DNA of 64,000 bases from Syngnathus acus (Eukaryota; Chordata; Actinopteri; Syngnathiformes; Syngnathidae), in assembly GCF_901709675.1 (NCBI RefSeq), contig NC_051090.1, forward strand, positions 5,847,842 through 5,911,841, in the 5' to 3' direction. Below are positions 51,943 to 64,000 of the stretch, one piece after another. Under the pieces are notes generated by a model, which saw nothing but the letters and a program-made list of their open reading frames with translations, was not told the DNA's origin and searched no databases. Positions within the stretch are counted from its first letter, which is position 1. Every line of letters begins with the position of its first letter. A program made the position numbers and the translations under genes.

Positions 51943-53074
51943 TCCCCTCGTGAAGGTCATCAGTAGAATTGAAAAGTGCACTTTGCAGAGTCAAACAGAT
52001 GCAGGGCAGATAGCACATTGTTTATCTAATCTTGTATCGGCGCAGTAACCAAGTACAAACAAAGTCCTTTCACAATCAGATGAGAGGGAAACCTTTTTTT
52101 CGACACACTCAAGGACTTGCCATATTTGCCCTCAAATATGTTTAGACCACTACAAAGCAAATAAGTCCAGAAATGAATGGCAATTTTCACAAGTTACCGA
52201 AGCCCCTTCAGTGATTGCGTGCTTAAGGCCAAAAATGCAGAAGCTGAAGCCTGGCTGCTCTGTGGGCTGAATAACGATGGCAGCGCATTGACTGAGGTCT
52301 TAAATTAAGGGTACTTATCTTAATTGAACATCTGAAATAATGTTTTATTTACAACAAAGGAAAGGTACTGGAGAAATGAAACGGGCCGCTCTGCACGAAT
52401 GCCACCGCCTGCCTCTCTCTCGCTCGCCTCCGCCGCGCTTGGTTAAGTTCTAGTCGCTGCAGTATACATATCTGATGAGCAAGCGGCGGTTTATAACAGG
52501 CACTCGCAAATGTGAAGGTCATCATATCATTATGGCTGCGGTTCAAAGGTCATCCCACCTCATCATCCATCACGCGTTTGGCGGAATCGCAAGGGTTTGC
52601 TTCGCTTTGGTGCTTACATGAGAGCTTGTTCTCGTGAGAATTTAGTTGAATTTGTACAATGAACTAAATAGGGTGAAACCGAGGGAGGCATTTTTCTTTG
52701 CTAACCCTTGTATTGGCAAAATAAACTGTTTCCATTGGAAAATAGCATTTTCAGCTATTTGCTGTACAATTTCTTACTATCAAAGAAGACAACACATCTT
52801 TTTTCTCCTCTTTTTTTGTAGAACTACAAATCTGGCCAAAACTATGAGCAGACATGAACAGGCCATCACACGTTAAAAATGTTGTTGGGACACTCAGGAA
52901 AAAATTAGAATACTATAAGTAGATTTAATAACGGCTGTACTACTACTGATAATAATAATAAAATAAAAATAATAGCTAATCAGTCTGCCAATGGTGGGAC
53001 CACATTAAAATTAGTCCATTGTACATCAAACCTTGCTGTCAAACTTTTTTACAATCTGTCCAGTGGTTAAAATT

Positions 53075-53180
53075 CGGCAGTACCTGGTATCGGCTGTAGT
53101 CGTTGAGTACCCGATACCTTGAAACAAGACTAGTATCAACCCGATACTGATACTTGGTATTAGTACTCGCTCACCCCTAA
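53075..53180 (-). repeat. hAT-like dispersed repeat fragment
   Basis: Reverse-complemented, it reads TAGGGGTGAGCGAGTACTAA and then CCAAGTATCAGTATCGGG and GGTATCGGGTACTCAACG. The repeated GTATCGG / GAGTACT words are typical of a widespread teleost repeat usually classed with hAT DNA transposons. Only about 100 bases remain, and no target-site duplication can be called. Confidence 0.5.
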
Positions 53181-54223
53181 AACTTTTGACCTAAAAGTGC
53201 TTATCATCCAAATGTTTACGCTAGTAGTGCTCTTATGAACAAGTTTACGTTGCCACAATAGGAACAAGTATTTGAAAAGGTGACGGCATTGCTGTTGTCT
53301 TACTGCGCACTTCATAATCCACGTGTGTTTGCGTGTGATTGCATTAAACACAGAAGGCGCTAGCTCTCACAAACTTGATTGCAATGATGACTTTTCTCAC
53401 GGAATCAGTTGCATTGTTGCAGAAGGCACGTTGACCAGCTCCCCATCAGCGTGATTACGCTAATCTCAGCTAACCAAATGTCACGTCCGGCCTCCGTGCA
53501 CGCCTCTCTGTCTCGCACACTCAGGTCGTGTTGATGCGCTGCGAGATGTTTGTCCAAGAGCTTGTGTGGTTTCTTCGGATCAGTCTTGTTATTATTATGT
53601 GCTGTTTTTGAAAAGGGACGGTTGGAGATAGCATTTAGCCCGCAGGGCTGGGAAAAAAAATAAATCGGGCTAGCAGAATTGATTGCGATTTTCAGCAATT
53701 ACGCTTCATTCTTTGAGAGAAATGCAGATCTTATTGGATTTTAAATTCATGTATCTGACGAGGTCTAACCGTGCATTTTGATATTTAAGGGACACTGGAA
53801 ATTTATGACTTTTATGTAAAAAAAATTGAGATGATAAGAGAGGCATTTATTTTTGTGTTTGGGAGATTCCGTCTTAAATTTGTTTAATTAGTGGTTAAAA
53901 TATTTTTACACCTGACTCTTGATAAACTCACATTCAACACATGGCACTTTAAAAGTTTCTTAAATATATACCCAGTGAGTCACCATTTTATTATATTTGA
54001 CCTTGGAGCAAATTCCCAATTACATTATATCTGGGAATCATTCCCAAAAAAATATGTTTCAATGCATTACTGCATTTGCTCAAGCAAACAAAAACATTCC
54101 ATTACAGATTGTGAGGATCAGTCATTTAGCCATTATTCCAGAGTGTTTACTTTGCACGCTGCATGTCTGCATATGTGCGGCTAAAATGACACGCTTGTTT
54201 GGGCTCTCATATTTGCAAGGCGA

Positions 54224-54227
<4 letters not shown>

Positions 54228-54254
<27 letters not shown>
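54228..54254. repeat. TG microsatellite
   Basis: About thirteen uninterrupted TG dinucleotides. Confidence 0.9.
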
Positions 54255-54259
<5 letters not shown>

Positions 54260-55613
54260 CTCCAGTCATGTGTGCCATCTGCTACCTCTGCAGGTAGCAC
54301 CACCCAGGGCTGATGCTGTTGATGCATCCTCACACCTTACTTCATCACCTGTCCCACGCTTTTACCTCACAACACGGTGACTAATGAACCCGATGGACGA
54401 ACCTTTTTTTTTTTTTCTGGGTATACGTGCGAGGAGGCAAGTGTGCGTAAATATCCCAGAGCGGTGCGCGGCGGCTTGAATAGGTCGTTTATCATCGGCT
54501 TGTCATTATTTATTGTTTGTAGCAACACAGATCATAACCTCTCAATGTCCTAAGTGCGGTATTATTGGCAGTGTCCTCTCTTCCTTTTGTCTCCTCTTTT
54601 GTCTACATCACACGGAACAATTAGAAGTGCCGCTAGGCAATGTTGCCTTTTATCTCCAGAGCTATGTGAAGGCCAGCCCTCCGCGGGGAACGATCATATA
54701 TAATGGATGGCTTCACTGTCACTCCCATTTAGCCTTGAGAGCAAGAGTTCCACATCTGACTTGAGATCAATGGCGGACGCAGTATGTGCGCTGTCAGTCA
54801 AATCGGCGGCCTTTCCCGGCCCCCCGTGTGACCTGTGGACCGACGGCTGACTCGTTTGGCCATTAGGGGGTTGTTAATAACAGACCCTCAAAACCTCATC
54901 CTCCCAAAGACGGAATTATTAATTAATTCGAGCCTCATCTCTTTAGGTGGTCTCAACTTTGTATTTAGTAACCTTCATTAAAACTGTTTTTCCATATGTT
55001 GTCCTATTCGTTTTGTCCTTATTTAGGGATTATCCCTTCGAGCATTCCGATGGCTCAAGGGCACCTTGACGGAAATAGTTTCACTTTATTCTAAAAAGTG
55101 ACCTTCCGGTATTATAGTCCCAAGCTGTCTGCATATTCGCCGCTAAAAGGACTTGGGAAAAGCTCTGAGGGCCACTTTTAACTTCAGCAGGATTTAAATT
55201 CCACCTTAAGGGCGTTCGGTGGCTACTTAAAGCTCCTAATACGGGCAAGTTTTGCTAAACCGCTTCTTCTAATTAACCTCAAATAAGGCCGCTGTTAATG
55301 TTGCGGAGAGGCTCGCTTATTGTGACAAAGTTTGGTTGTGTGTGTGGGAAGTAGAGGGTAAAGTTAAAAGCTGCTGTCAGGCTTAAATGCATTTGAGAGT
55401 TGAGATACATGCTCTCTCCTTGTCTCGCTCTTCATCCTTCTCTGTTTGTCCTCTTCCTCGCTGTCATTCGCATCATAACCATGATTTCTCCCGTGCCAGT
55501 CCGCCTTCGCGTCATTAATCTCTGTCTGTGACAAATGGCGGGCTCTCGTCTTGTTTGTTTGACGTCAAGTGAATATTTCCAATTTTTTTTGGCAGCGCTG
55601 GCTTTTGTCTTAA

Positions 55614-56047
55614 AGGGGAAGTCAACCCCCTACATTTTCTTTGTAATATGTTCTGTGCAGCCTAACTATTCAAAACACAGTGTTCTGATTATTGTTTTGT
55701 TTGTGGAATATGAATTAAACAGTCAAAATCCATTTGTTATTATCCACCTTAGGGGGCGGCCATTTTGACACTTGCTGTCGACTGAAACTGACACACAACC
55801 AATCACGGCTCACCAGTTTTCTGAAGCTGAGCCGTGATTGGTTGTGACCTGAGACCTGGCGACTGTGATGTCATTCTCAGTCAACAGCAAGTTGCAAAAT
55901 GGCCGCCCCTGAGATGTACAACGTGATTTTTCTTTGCTGGTTAATTCATATTCCACAAACATAATATTAATCAAGATGACGTGTTTCGACCAATAGTGGC
56001 ACATGCAATGAAAATTCGTAAGGAAAATTTGGGGGTTGACTTCCCCT
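55614..56047. mobile_element. Foldback MITE flanked by TTAA (piggyBac-like target site)
   Basis: A 434-bp element begins AGGGGAAGTCAACCCCC (55614-55630) and ends with its exact reverse complement (56031-56047). It is flanked by TTAA on both sides (55610-55613 and 56048-56051). Further paired blocks run inward: GTTTGTGGAATATGAATTAA near 55699-55718 with its complement near 55941-55960, GGGGCGGCCATTTTG near 55753 with its complement near 55896, and a central ACAACCAATCACGGCT (55795-55810) paired with 55830-55845. The whole element is therefore an imperfect palindrome with a loop near 55820. It encodes nothing. TTAA duplications suggest mobilisation by a piggyBac-type transposase, which is an inference from the target site. 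Confidence 0.8.
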
Positions 56048-56777
56048 TTAAGAATGTCACAGCGAATTAACACTGCACATGCAAGTAGGACACACTCTCA
56101 TAAGGTATTCGAGCAATCAAGCGTTTGTGTTTGTCTCCTCGCCGGTGCGGCAGAAGGAGCGGGAAAATGATTTATTGAAAGTCGTAGCTTCTCCTGCAGG
56201 CCTCCTGGAAAGATTTGTTGTGTATCTCTCCGCTCCCTTTATAGCTGCTTGTGCTGCTTTCAGCACTTTGACACAGCTAGCGAGGCTTATTGCTGCCTTC
56301 ACGCTGCCATTTGCTCTCACTATTAGGGCTACTTTCACCTCACGTAATGTGAATTGTCTTATCGCACTGATAAATCTCCTTCTGATTAATATAAGGTGCA
56401 CGTTTTGCCCAAGGATATAGATAGGGTTGGAAACATTGGAGGAAGGGTATAATTATTACTTATGCGTATCGACCCCCCTCCCCTCGCACCGCCATCGCTA
56501 CTCCTCTGTTTGCCCTCCTTGCCCTCGCCGCCCATCCCTGCCTATTGAGTTACAGATCTGCAGTGTCTAAGTAATTTATAATGGGCATTCACTGTGGCAG
56601 TGCAGAAATCGTATTTGGGATGGTAAGCTAATATGATCATGAGCATTTTAACCTTTTTTTTTTTAGCTCTGAAATTACATCTGTTCCTTCGAGAGCTCGC
56701 TTTTCCGTGTCCCTCCCTCTCTTTCGCTGTGATCTGATTAGACTGTGCTGTCTGTTTGGGCTTTCTTCCTGCATGAT

Positions 56778-56806
56778 ACACACACACACACACACACACG
56801 CACACA
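56778..56806. repeat. CA microsatellite
   Basis: About eleven CA dinucleotides, then one CG interruption and a few more CA. Confidence 0.9.
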
Positions 56807-57114
56807 AACCAACCTTCACGCAACCACTTTGGCCCGTATGTTGCGTGGCACATCTGTCATTGTTACACTTTCTGTTACTTAACTGGAGCATTTACATTTT
56901 TGTTGACGTCACAGTGTGTGAATGCCAAAGACCAAATTCATATCCAACATCTTACATCATCACCAAGAGCCTTGTTTTGCACAATAGCACTTCCTGATCA
57001 AGCCTCCTTCTGATTGGTCAGGATTTTTTTCTGGCTTATTTATCTATTGCTCAAGTTCGCTTTTTATCGTGTGTGAAGTTCAAGACCAGGCAGCCTTGAC
57101 CTTCAGAAATTACC

Positions 57115-57235
57115 CCAATAAATAAAAAAATAAATAGTTGCAATAATGAATAAATGAATGAATAAACACATAAATAAAAAATAAAGAAAAAAGGTTAATT
57201 AAAAAAAGAAATAAATAGATAGATCGATAAATAAA
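57115..57235. repeat. AAATA/AATG-rich degenerate microsatellite
   Basis: About 120 bases of AATAAATA, GAATAAAT and ATAGATAGAT words with no stable period. Confidence 0.75.
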
Positions 57236-58295
57236 GTGACACAACCTGCAGTATTGTCCATTCTCACTGAGCATAAGGAATAATATACCTGTGATGATTG
57301 TTATATATAGTTTGTCTCCATGTGTGTCTGAACCTCCACTGGAAACCAAGTCAAGCTACAGCTTTTAATATATACAATTTTTCTTTTCCCCCCATACCTC
57401 TTCCTGTGTCACCCTAAAGATGTTTATAATGGTAATGATTTGACTCATCAGCGGCGCTCTAGTCAGAGGACACCCAGTTAGAGATAAAAGAACCTTTGGA
57501 GATTCACAGATTATATATACAGTGCATTGTATCTCGCCAAACGTCCTCTCAGTCTCCTCCACCTCTGTCTGAACACAGCAGCCCAGCTCGGCCGCTGCTG
57601 GAAAAATGTGTGCCGTCGTCAGAAAACATTTATTTCCTTTCTGCTTGCCTGCCTGCCAATCCCCACGGAGCTGTTTCGTGTTGAAGGCAGAGATTTGACA
57701 GGGTGGAGGCAAGCAAAGAGAAGGAGGAAAAGAAGCGGGGAGAGGTTCTTGCACATTTATGTGTTAGAATCAAAGTGCTCGGTGTAAAGAAAATGCAGTC
57801 AGATTGTTTTTAAGTGCGTGTGCATGCGTCTGTTTCAGTGTGGCGGTGCCAGCCTGGTGGCTCTGAGGGTGGGTGGGTGGTTGGGTGAGGGAGGGGTGGG
57901 TTGGCGGTGGGTGATGCTCGCCCTTGGGGCTCCCCAGACGCCTCGCTGCGGTGTTGGGCGCATGGGTGTGTTTGGAGAAGCGAGGAAGCCAGTGTGTGTC
58001 TCTAAACGCTCAGATTCTGCTGATCCAGCAACCTCCTCCTCCCTCCCTCCCCCTCCTGCTCTTTATGGCAGCAGAGCACGCAGGTCACCTTCTCACTTGC
58101 TGAATTTAATACTCAGCTGGAAAAGAGGCAGCGAGGGGGGAAAAAAAAAAAAAGCAATGGTGGACTATCGGGAAGAAAAAAAAAGAGGGATGTAATTGTC
58201 TCTCCTTGAGTGGATTTTTTAGATCATTTAAGAGAGTGATTTTTGGGACACAAGAATCTTGCTGAGTGGAGCTCAACACACACACAGAAAAGAAA

Positions 58296-58313
58296 AACAC
58301 ACACACACACACA
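58296..58313. repeat. AC microsatellite
   Basis: About nine AC dinucleotides, preceded by a shorter ACACACAC run at about 58275. Confidence 0.85.
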
Positions 58314-60060
58314 TATTGAGGGCTCTTCTGGTTGATTAGCAGTCAGGTCACCTTTCTCCAGCTGTGAGTGGGCTTCATTTAGATGGGAGCGATAAAAGCG
58401 GCTACACTCTCTAAGCTTTGGGCACGCCGCTGATAGCAGCGGTGGCCCGCTATACCATTAGCAAGCGACTCCTTCGCACTACCTGACAACCATCACTCTC
58501 TCATTGTACTCCTCCAAACTGTACCAAATACATTTGATTCACTTCCAAGCTGATAATCTGGTGTTATCCAGTGGGACGTACGCATGCCGCAGCTAAGCTA
58601 GCAGCCCAGGCAACATTGAATCCGTTTCCTTTTTGCAGCCACTTGATATATTTGATGAATTATTTTGCATATGCACACCTCCTCCTAGCTGAAGCAGATT
58701 TATGGCATCTACCGACCGCTGTGACTGATGCAAAAGGCCGAGTGACTTGAATGCAGCTTAAGCCAGAAGGCATGCATACAGAGTAGTTTGCAAACCTTGA
58801 CTCTATTAATGGAGGTTTGATGTTATGTTAATGGACAACTGTGTGGAAAGGACAAGAAAGGGTTTTGGATTTCTTAGATGCCCTTGATGCCTTGTTGATG
58901 GAATGAAGGGCGAATAAAAAGGTTTTTTCATTTTTGGGGGTTGGTTTATGTTTTTTGTGGATTTGATTTTAGGACTGTGACATCTTAGCAATAGCCCCGA
59001 TTTGACTCGGTTCTATCTGCTTTTATCACACTTCTCCGCAGCAACACCTGTAATTAATTTTGTTCTGCGATTCGGTACCGTAATAAACGTTCCTGTTGAA
59101 GTCGGGCTGAAATTAAAAGCAGTGATCGAAAGGGTGACAGTTGAGATTTTTTTTTTTTTTTGCTTCCCGTCACCTAATATCCTGGATACGCCTAACGCTC
59201 GGTTAAAGCGGCGAGTCGGCTCCAGGAAAATGCGCTGCGGCACTTTGAAAAAGCGAGTGACAAATCTGCGGTGACACATTTCGTCTCATTTCCCCCCCTT
59301 CTCCATCATGCGGCACGTACTTGCACCTGAGGAATTTAAATGACAGATTGTGCCTCCCTGTACCTGCTCCTGGGCTATTGCCACAGGAGCAGGGAGGGGA
59401 GGGGGGGGGGTTCACTGACCATGCACGGCTCTGTAAGTGTGTATCTTCGTTGGGGGCAAAGCTACGCTCTTCACCGGGCTGGCAGAATGCCTCCTGTTCA
59501 ATCTCAGCTCTGTCAAACTCACTTACCGTTCACAACTAACAACAGATGTCTTGGTCGCACAACCTGCACCTTAGGTTGTTGTTTCTGCCCTCAGGTAGAC
59601 ACACACACATATACACACACATGCAGAGATTGACTGAGGTGGTTGTGTCAGTTGTCTGTCAGTCAATATCAGGAGCTAGCGCCCTTATTACAGCAGACAA
59701 TAAGTCAGTGTAGTGGTGTGAAAAGTGGAAAATGTTGATGGAGTCATAGACAGAGGACAAGATGGGTCTTCCAGGGAGGAAGAAAAAAGGTGTCAAGAGC
59801 AGATGTTCATCTTTATTTGCTGTAAAGTACTGCATGGAGGGAATAGTAGATTGGCTCTTAAAGCTGTTTTGTCATTAAATGTGCATGGGTGGGAAAAATT
59901 TTTGATGGTGCATTCAAGGTTTCACAGTAGTGACAATTGCTTACTACTAACCACCTTGAAAATTGTTGTTTAAAACTCGAAACAAAACCAATAGAAGTTG
60001 TTGAATCATATTTCCAGAATGTACTATGGATATAAAAAGTCTGCACACGCCTGTTTAGAT

Positions 60061-60132
60061 GTTATTTTATTTTTATTTATTTTATTTTATTTTTTTATTT
60101 TATTTTATTTATTTTTTTTAATTAAGAAAAAA
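60061..60132. repeat. TTTTA-rich tandem tract
   Basis: Repeats of TTTTA and TTTA over about 70 bases, ending in a poly-T/poly-A junction that could fold back. Confidence 0.85.
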
Positions 60133-60869
60133 AAAGGAGTCCATCGGACACTTAACTTTAAAATTTAGAATGTCGACGTGCTCCTCGAAGGATTTTGGCT
60201 TTGTTACACAAAGATTTTTTTTATTAGTATTTGTGTGTGTGTGGGGGGGGCACAAACAGCAAAAAGCTTCTTTTTGTATTTGCCAAATGACCTTTGGCTG
60301 ACACTGCTGTCTGAGAACCAAACACACAACATTTTTGTTATCCTGTATGTGTCAAACTTACTTAAATATTTCCAAAGTCCTTTTTTTTTTATATATAGTT
60401 TCCCCCAAATTGCTAAATATGAGCATATACATGCCAGTGGATTTAAACCAAGAGGAAATATATCAATGGATTAGGTCAAATTGAATGCATACATGAATAA
60501 TATTCCCGCAACAACCTATTTTCAACAACCAGGAGGTGAGAGAAGAAAGTTTTGCGTGCCGTATTAGATTCCACCATGGCCCAGCAGAGATGAGCACAAA
60601 TAGATTGCGGTCAATTCCGGTTAAGCAAAATTCATTTCCGTGTGTTCGCATGTCAATTAACCCCGATGGCCAAAAAAAGTCTACATTCTTTTTAACAAAA
60701 AGATTAATCATCAAGTCGACTTACCGCCGTCGACTGGGATTGTGACTCTGTCTGTACGTTGTGGAAAACTGAAATGAGCTGAAATAGTGGCACGGCTGCT
60801 GAGGACACAGTTGTGAAATAAATGGAGAGACATGGTGTGAAATAATTTATTAAATCAACGACGGGCAAT

Positions 60870-60935
60870 TAATTTAGCAAAGGGGCCACATGAGAAATGC
60901 TTGCCGGGGGGGCCAAGCCGACAATCTAACCTCAA
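60870..60935. repeat. Possible dispersed-repeat fragment
   Basis: TTAGCAAAGGGGCCACATGAG and the nearby GGGGGGGCCAAGCC resemble an internal portion of teleost repeats that carry GGGCCACATGAG. The match is short and uncertain. Confidence 0.3.
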
Positions 60936-62689
60936 CTTTATTTCATATTATTTTGAAATGATAGATGATCACACCAAATCACCTTCTGTGAGTCATTTTT
61001 CCGAGTATGAGTGCAGATGCAAAGTATCGTTTAATTGGAGTGAACAAAAATAATTCAAACGTTTCTCTTCATAGTGTTTGACAATATAGAAAAATGTGCC
61101 TCAGACTTTCCTGTCTTGCTTTTCGGAGAAAATAGAGACATATTTGACAGTTAAATAAGGAACTCCCATAACCTCATTCTAACTTGAAACAGGTAAAATT
61201 CTCTTGTTTATTCACATTTTTGTATCTGTCTGGGCACTACAGTTTCCCACATGTCCAATTCTCTCCAAGTCTTCGAAAACAAGCCGAGTGCGCAATCAGT
61301 TTCGCTCTATTTTACGCAACTCCATAGACGCACACACACAAATGCATATGTATATTTATACGCACACAGCTTGTTCTGTTGCCTTGCTTATCAAGAGTTT
61401 TATTGTCCCTCGCAATGCTGGGTAATTAGATGTCCTCTGCTCTGTCTGCCTCTCTCACTACCGGGAAAGAAATAGACCTGTCACTATTTGGCCACTTGAA
61501 AATTCAACAATGCTAAGCAGTAATGGCTTTCTTTGTATCCAAGTAATGCACTGCATTGACAGCGCGGACACTTAAAAAGGCGCAGCTGTCTTTTTTTTTT
61601 TTTTTCTTCAAGCATACTCTTCCTCAGTTTTATTTGACTTCTACCTCCGACAGCTAGGTGAAACTCCAAAAAGTGCATATTCAGAAGAATGGATGATTTT
61701 TGTCAATTAGCGTTTGTAGTCGTAGAAGTCGGTTCGGAAATGCAAAAGGAACTGAATGAAGAAGATATGCGGATTGAATACAATGAAATAATTGGTAGAC
61801 CGAGCGTCACAAAAAGTCAAAACACGATCTCAGCAAGCACAATAAAGTCAAATGAAGAAGGACACAAAATGGGATTCAGATCCAGATCTGAGACCGGCCG
61901 ACTGCCAGTCTACCCTCGATTTTCACCTCCAAGAATTATGCATTCCCTTTCTTCATTGTCCTGACATGCTTATCCCAGTTCAGGGACAGAGGCCCCCCAT
62001 AAATTGAACAGGAGGCAGGTCAGTCCTTCACCAGGCCAAACGGGCATCTTTTACTCAAATGCGCCGCCGGTCCTGTGATTAAGTTGCAGAAATAACTCGC
62101 TGTGTAATATCCCCTCATTAACATTAACAGCAGTCAAGGACGGTGCACGGGTGTCAGGGGTAAAATGTATGGCGGGAACAGAGGCTGTGCACTTAAGTAG
62201 CCACGCCGAGCCTGACTTGCATCAGGGACTTCATTCCACAGACGGCATGCGGCACGGTCGCGTGGAGGTCATATTGAGTTGTCACGGACCAATGATCTAT
62301 TTCTTTACCTGTCAAGCCCTCGGAGAGTCTGAGCCAAGAGAGGATAGAGGTGCTGTTCACCTCTTGCCCTCTGTTTATTCCCCCAGTAGTGCTTTCTGCA
62401 AAAAGAAGCTGGCTTTAAATGCGCTACGATAATGTCGTCGCTGTTGCAGTCCTTCTTGTTGTTTTGAAAGGCAAGTGTAACCGAGTTTAAATTAGAAGGT
62501 AGTCCATGTATCCTTAAAAAGGTGCAAAATTGAGCTTCTAAAATGAAATCCATAATTGTCCTAAAAAATGACACTTAATCCTTAAATCTAGGGTTCAAAG
62601 GTCAACACAAAACATTATGGTCAGATTTTCAATATCCACTCTCATTAGCATATTTTGCAAATGGAGCTGTGGGGCTAAAATCATTTTTG

Positions 62690-62880
62690 TTGCGGGCCAC
62701 TTTGTAGTTCTGGCTTCACTCAGAGGCCGAATCCATAGAATCGTTTAATCGTCTCATCCCGTGTCAATTTAGCGTCGATGCAGATTTTAGCAAGGGGTCA
62801 TGGAAGTAATTTGCTTTCGCGGGGTGCATAACTTCATGTAGCGGGCTAGGTCTGGCCCTCAGGCCTTAGGTTTGACACAT
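62690..62880 (+). repeat. Dispersed repeat family, copy D
   Basis: It begins TTGCGGGCCACTTTGTAGTT and ends GCGGGCTAGGTCTGGCCCTC followed by AGGCCTTAGGTTTGACAC. Orientation is the same as copies B and C, and it is the most diverged of the four. Confidence 0.55.
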
Positions 62881-63554
62881 TGATGGCTGTTAGCTCTCAT
62901 TCTGTGTTCGCTATTCAGCCAAGCAGATGCAGGCAGTCAGCTTACCCCGTCGTGAATCAAGGATATATTGATATCTGAGCCCTTCGCTGCCCCAGAACAG
63001 GCCCGAGAATACCCAAGAGGCACGACGAGAAACGAGCCGAAGTTCTCGATGCCGCCGCCCTCGGATTTCTGTGGCTTCCTAAATGGAGGATTGCTTGCGT
63101 CAGCCCAAACCCTCTTCTGTGAAAGTCACCTCTTCTCTTACTTCACTCCCACAATATCCACAGCCGAGATCACATTCCCTAACTTCGATTCTAAACTGGC
63201 AAGAGGATCCGGGTCGCAATTGTCCCTTATTATCAAACTGTTCCATAAACAAAACTCAAGATCAGCAGCTCCAAAACCAAATTACCTATCTGGTCGCCAC
63301 GAGAGGATACCGCAAACTCCTCCAACTAAGTTTGAAAATGCACAATCCTCTCGTGTATACCAGACCTCAGATAGACAAATACAATAAACAGTGAAGAGTC
63401 TTGCTATTTGTCTCATTTTCCATGTAATCAGCATCCCTCTTGTGAATACTTCAATACTTTGCTGTGAATACAAGTTCAAAAGAGGAAGCCTAATTTGCAA
63501 TAAAGCAGCACAAATATTCTCTTGAGGTACCCAAAAAGAACTCACTTAGCTCTG

Positions 63555-63586
63555 GAGAGAGAGAGAGAGAGAGAGAGACACACACT
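63555..63586. repeat. GA microsatellite with CA tail
   Basis: Twelve GA dinucleotides (63555-63578) are followed by four CA. Confidence 0.9.
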
Positions 63587-64000
63587 TTGTTTCATTTTGT
63601 CTACTTATCACTTCTGTGCTTGGAATTTTCAAAAACGTCCCTGTCCCTAATTCAAAGTCCACTCCAATGCCGATAGATGATTGTGTCCACATGCCTTGGG
63701 AGAAAACACTGACATATTGCTTTGTTGTTTTTTTTCTTGTTGTGTATAAGTGTTATGGTGTTATTAGTCTTGAGATGTTTGTCTTTCAAACTCTTAAGCA
63801 CAATTTTATAGACACGGTATATTTCATCGTGTTTTTATCTGTCTTTTGTCAGAACCTCCTGTCTTCAAAACTGTGAATATCTTTAATGATCACACTTTGC
63901 ACAAGTGTCCACAATTTACTTGTCTTTAAAATGGCCGTCATCTCCACCAGACACCCAGCAAGAACATTTTAGCAAAGGGCGCTACATTGTTAGCATGTCC

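Larger units (their letters stand above)
24982..64000 (+). other. agbl4: agbl4 intron 3 (partial, more than 39 kb)
   Basis: The intron begins GTCAGTGTTT and does not end inside the window as far as I can see. I searched both strands by eye for the next CCP6 exon and for nested genes, such as BEND5 which lies within human AGBL4, and found none. Very long introns are a known feature of AGBL4 in vertebrates. Contents are simple repeats and the transposon remnants listed separately. Many stretches of several kilobases, for example 25.0-34.4, 44.0-52.9 and 56.1-62.6 kb, show only unique-looking AT-leaning DNA with scattered homopolymers. Some could be conserved enhancers, but that cannot be told from one genome. 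Confidence 0.75.

Noticed and set aside
56079-56420. 113-codon + frame next to the foldback element
   Set aside because: Both strands are open for about 95 codons, and the Ala/Leu-rich translation shows no family signature.
24982-64000. Possible agbl4 exon 4 or nested BEND5-like gene
   Set aside because: I looked for sequence encoding the expected continuation of CCP6 and for BEN-domain segments on both strands and found nothing convincing.
1-64000. tRNA, rRNA, CRISPR arrays or bacterial-type operons
   Set aside because: No cloverleaf-like gene, rRNA segment, spaced direct-repeat array or gene-dense layout was seen. The window is vertebrate intergenic and intronic DNA.

Overview
The window is nuclear genomic DNA of a vertebrate, most likely a teleost fish. 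Coding sequence is very sparse, and the only recognisable exons have GT...AG splice sites separated by kilobase-scale introns. The rest is AT-leaning non-coding DNA with many CA/GT, GATT, poly-T and poly-C tracts and decayed transposon fragments of types common in fish genomes. There are no bacterial operons, rRNA, tRNA or CRISPR features.

One gene is identified with confidence: the 5' part of agbl4, which encodes cytosolic carboxypeptidase 6 (CCP6), on the + strand. Its first three coding exons are at 15195-15240, 16017-16139 and 24857-24981. They join in frame (phases 1, 1, 0) into exactly 98 codons of the N-terminal region. The zinc-carboxypeptidase catalytic domain lies further 3', beyond the window. 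Intron 1 is 776 bp, intron 2 is 8717 bp, and intron 3 runs from 24982 past the right edge (more than 39 kb). A near-perfect RFX X-box lies 31 bases upstream of the agbl4 start codon, which fits a gene working on microtubule and ciliary tubulin.

Layout: 1-15120 is upstream intergenic DNA. It contains a promoter-like X-box/ETS/GC-box cluster at 4.06 kb and an unidentified exon-like reading frame on the minus strand at 10.56-10.70 kb. In other vertebrates the divergent neighbour of AGBL4 is ELAVL4, but no RNA-binding-domain exon of it is visible here. 15121-24981 holds the agbl4 promoter, exons 1-3 and introns 1-2. Intron 2 carries an unusual triplicated 74-nt exon-like cassette at 17.38-17.91 kb, followed by a degenerate AT-rich array. 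24982-64000 is intron 3. It has no recognised exon or nested gene, but contains a foldback element flanked by TTAA (55.6-56.05 kb), a Tc1-like remnant, a LINE-like tail, a hAT-like fragment, two of four copies of a dispersed repeat family, and many microsatellites.

All identifications come from reading the sequence and from remembered family features. No alignment or search was run.
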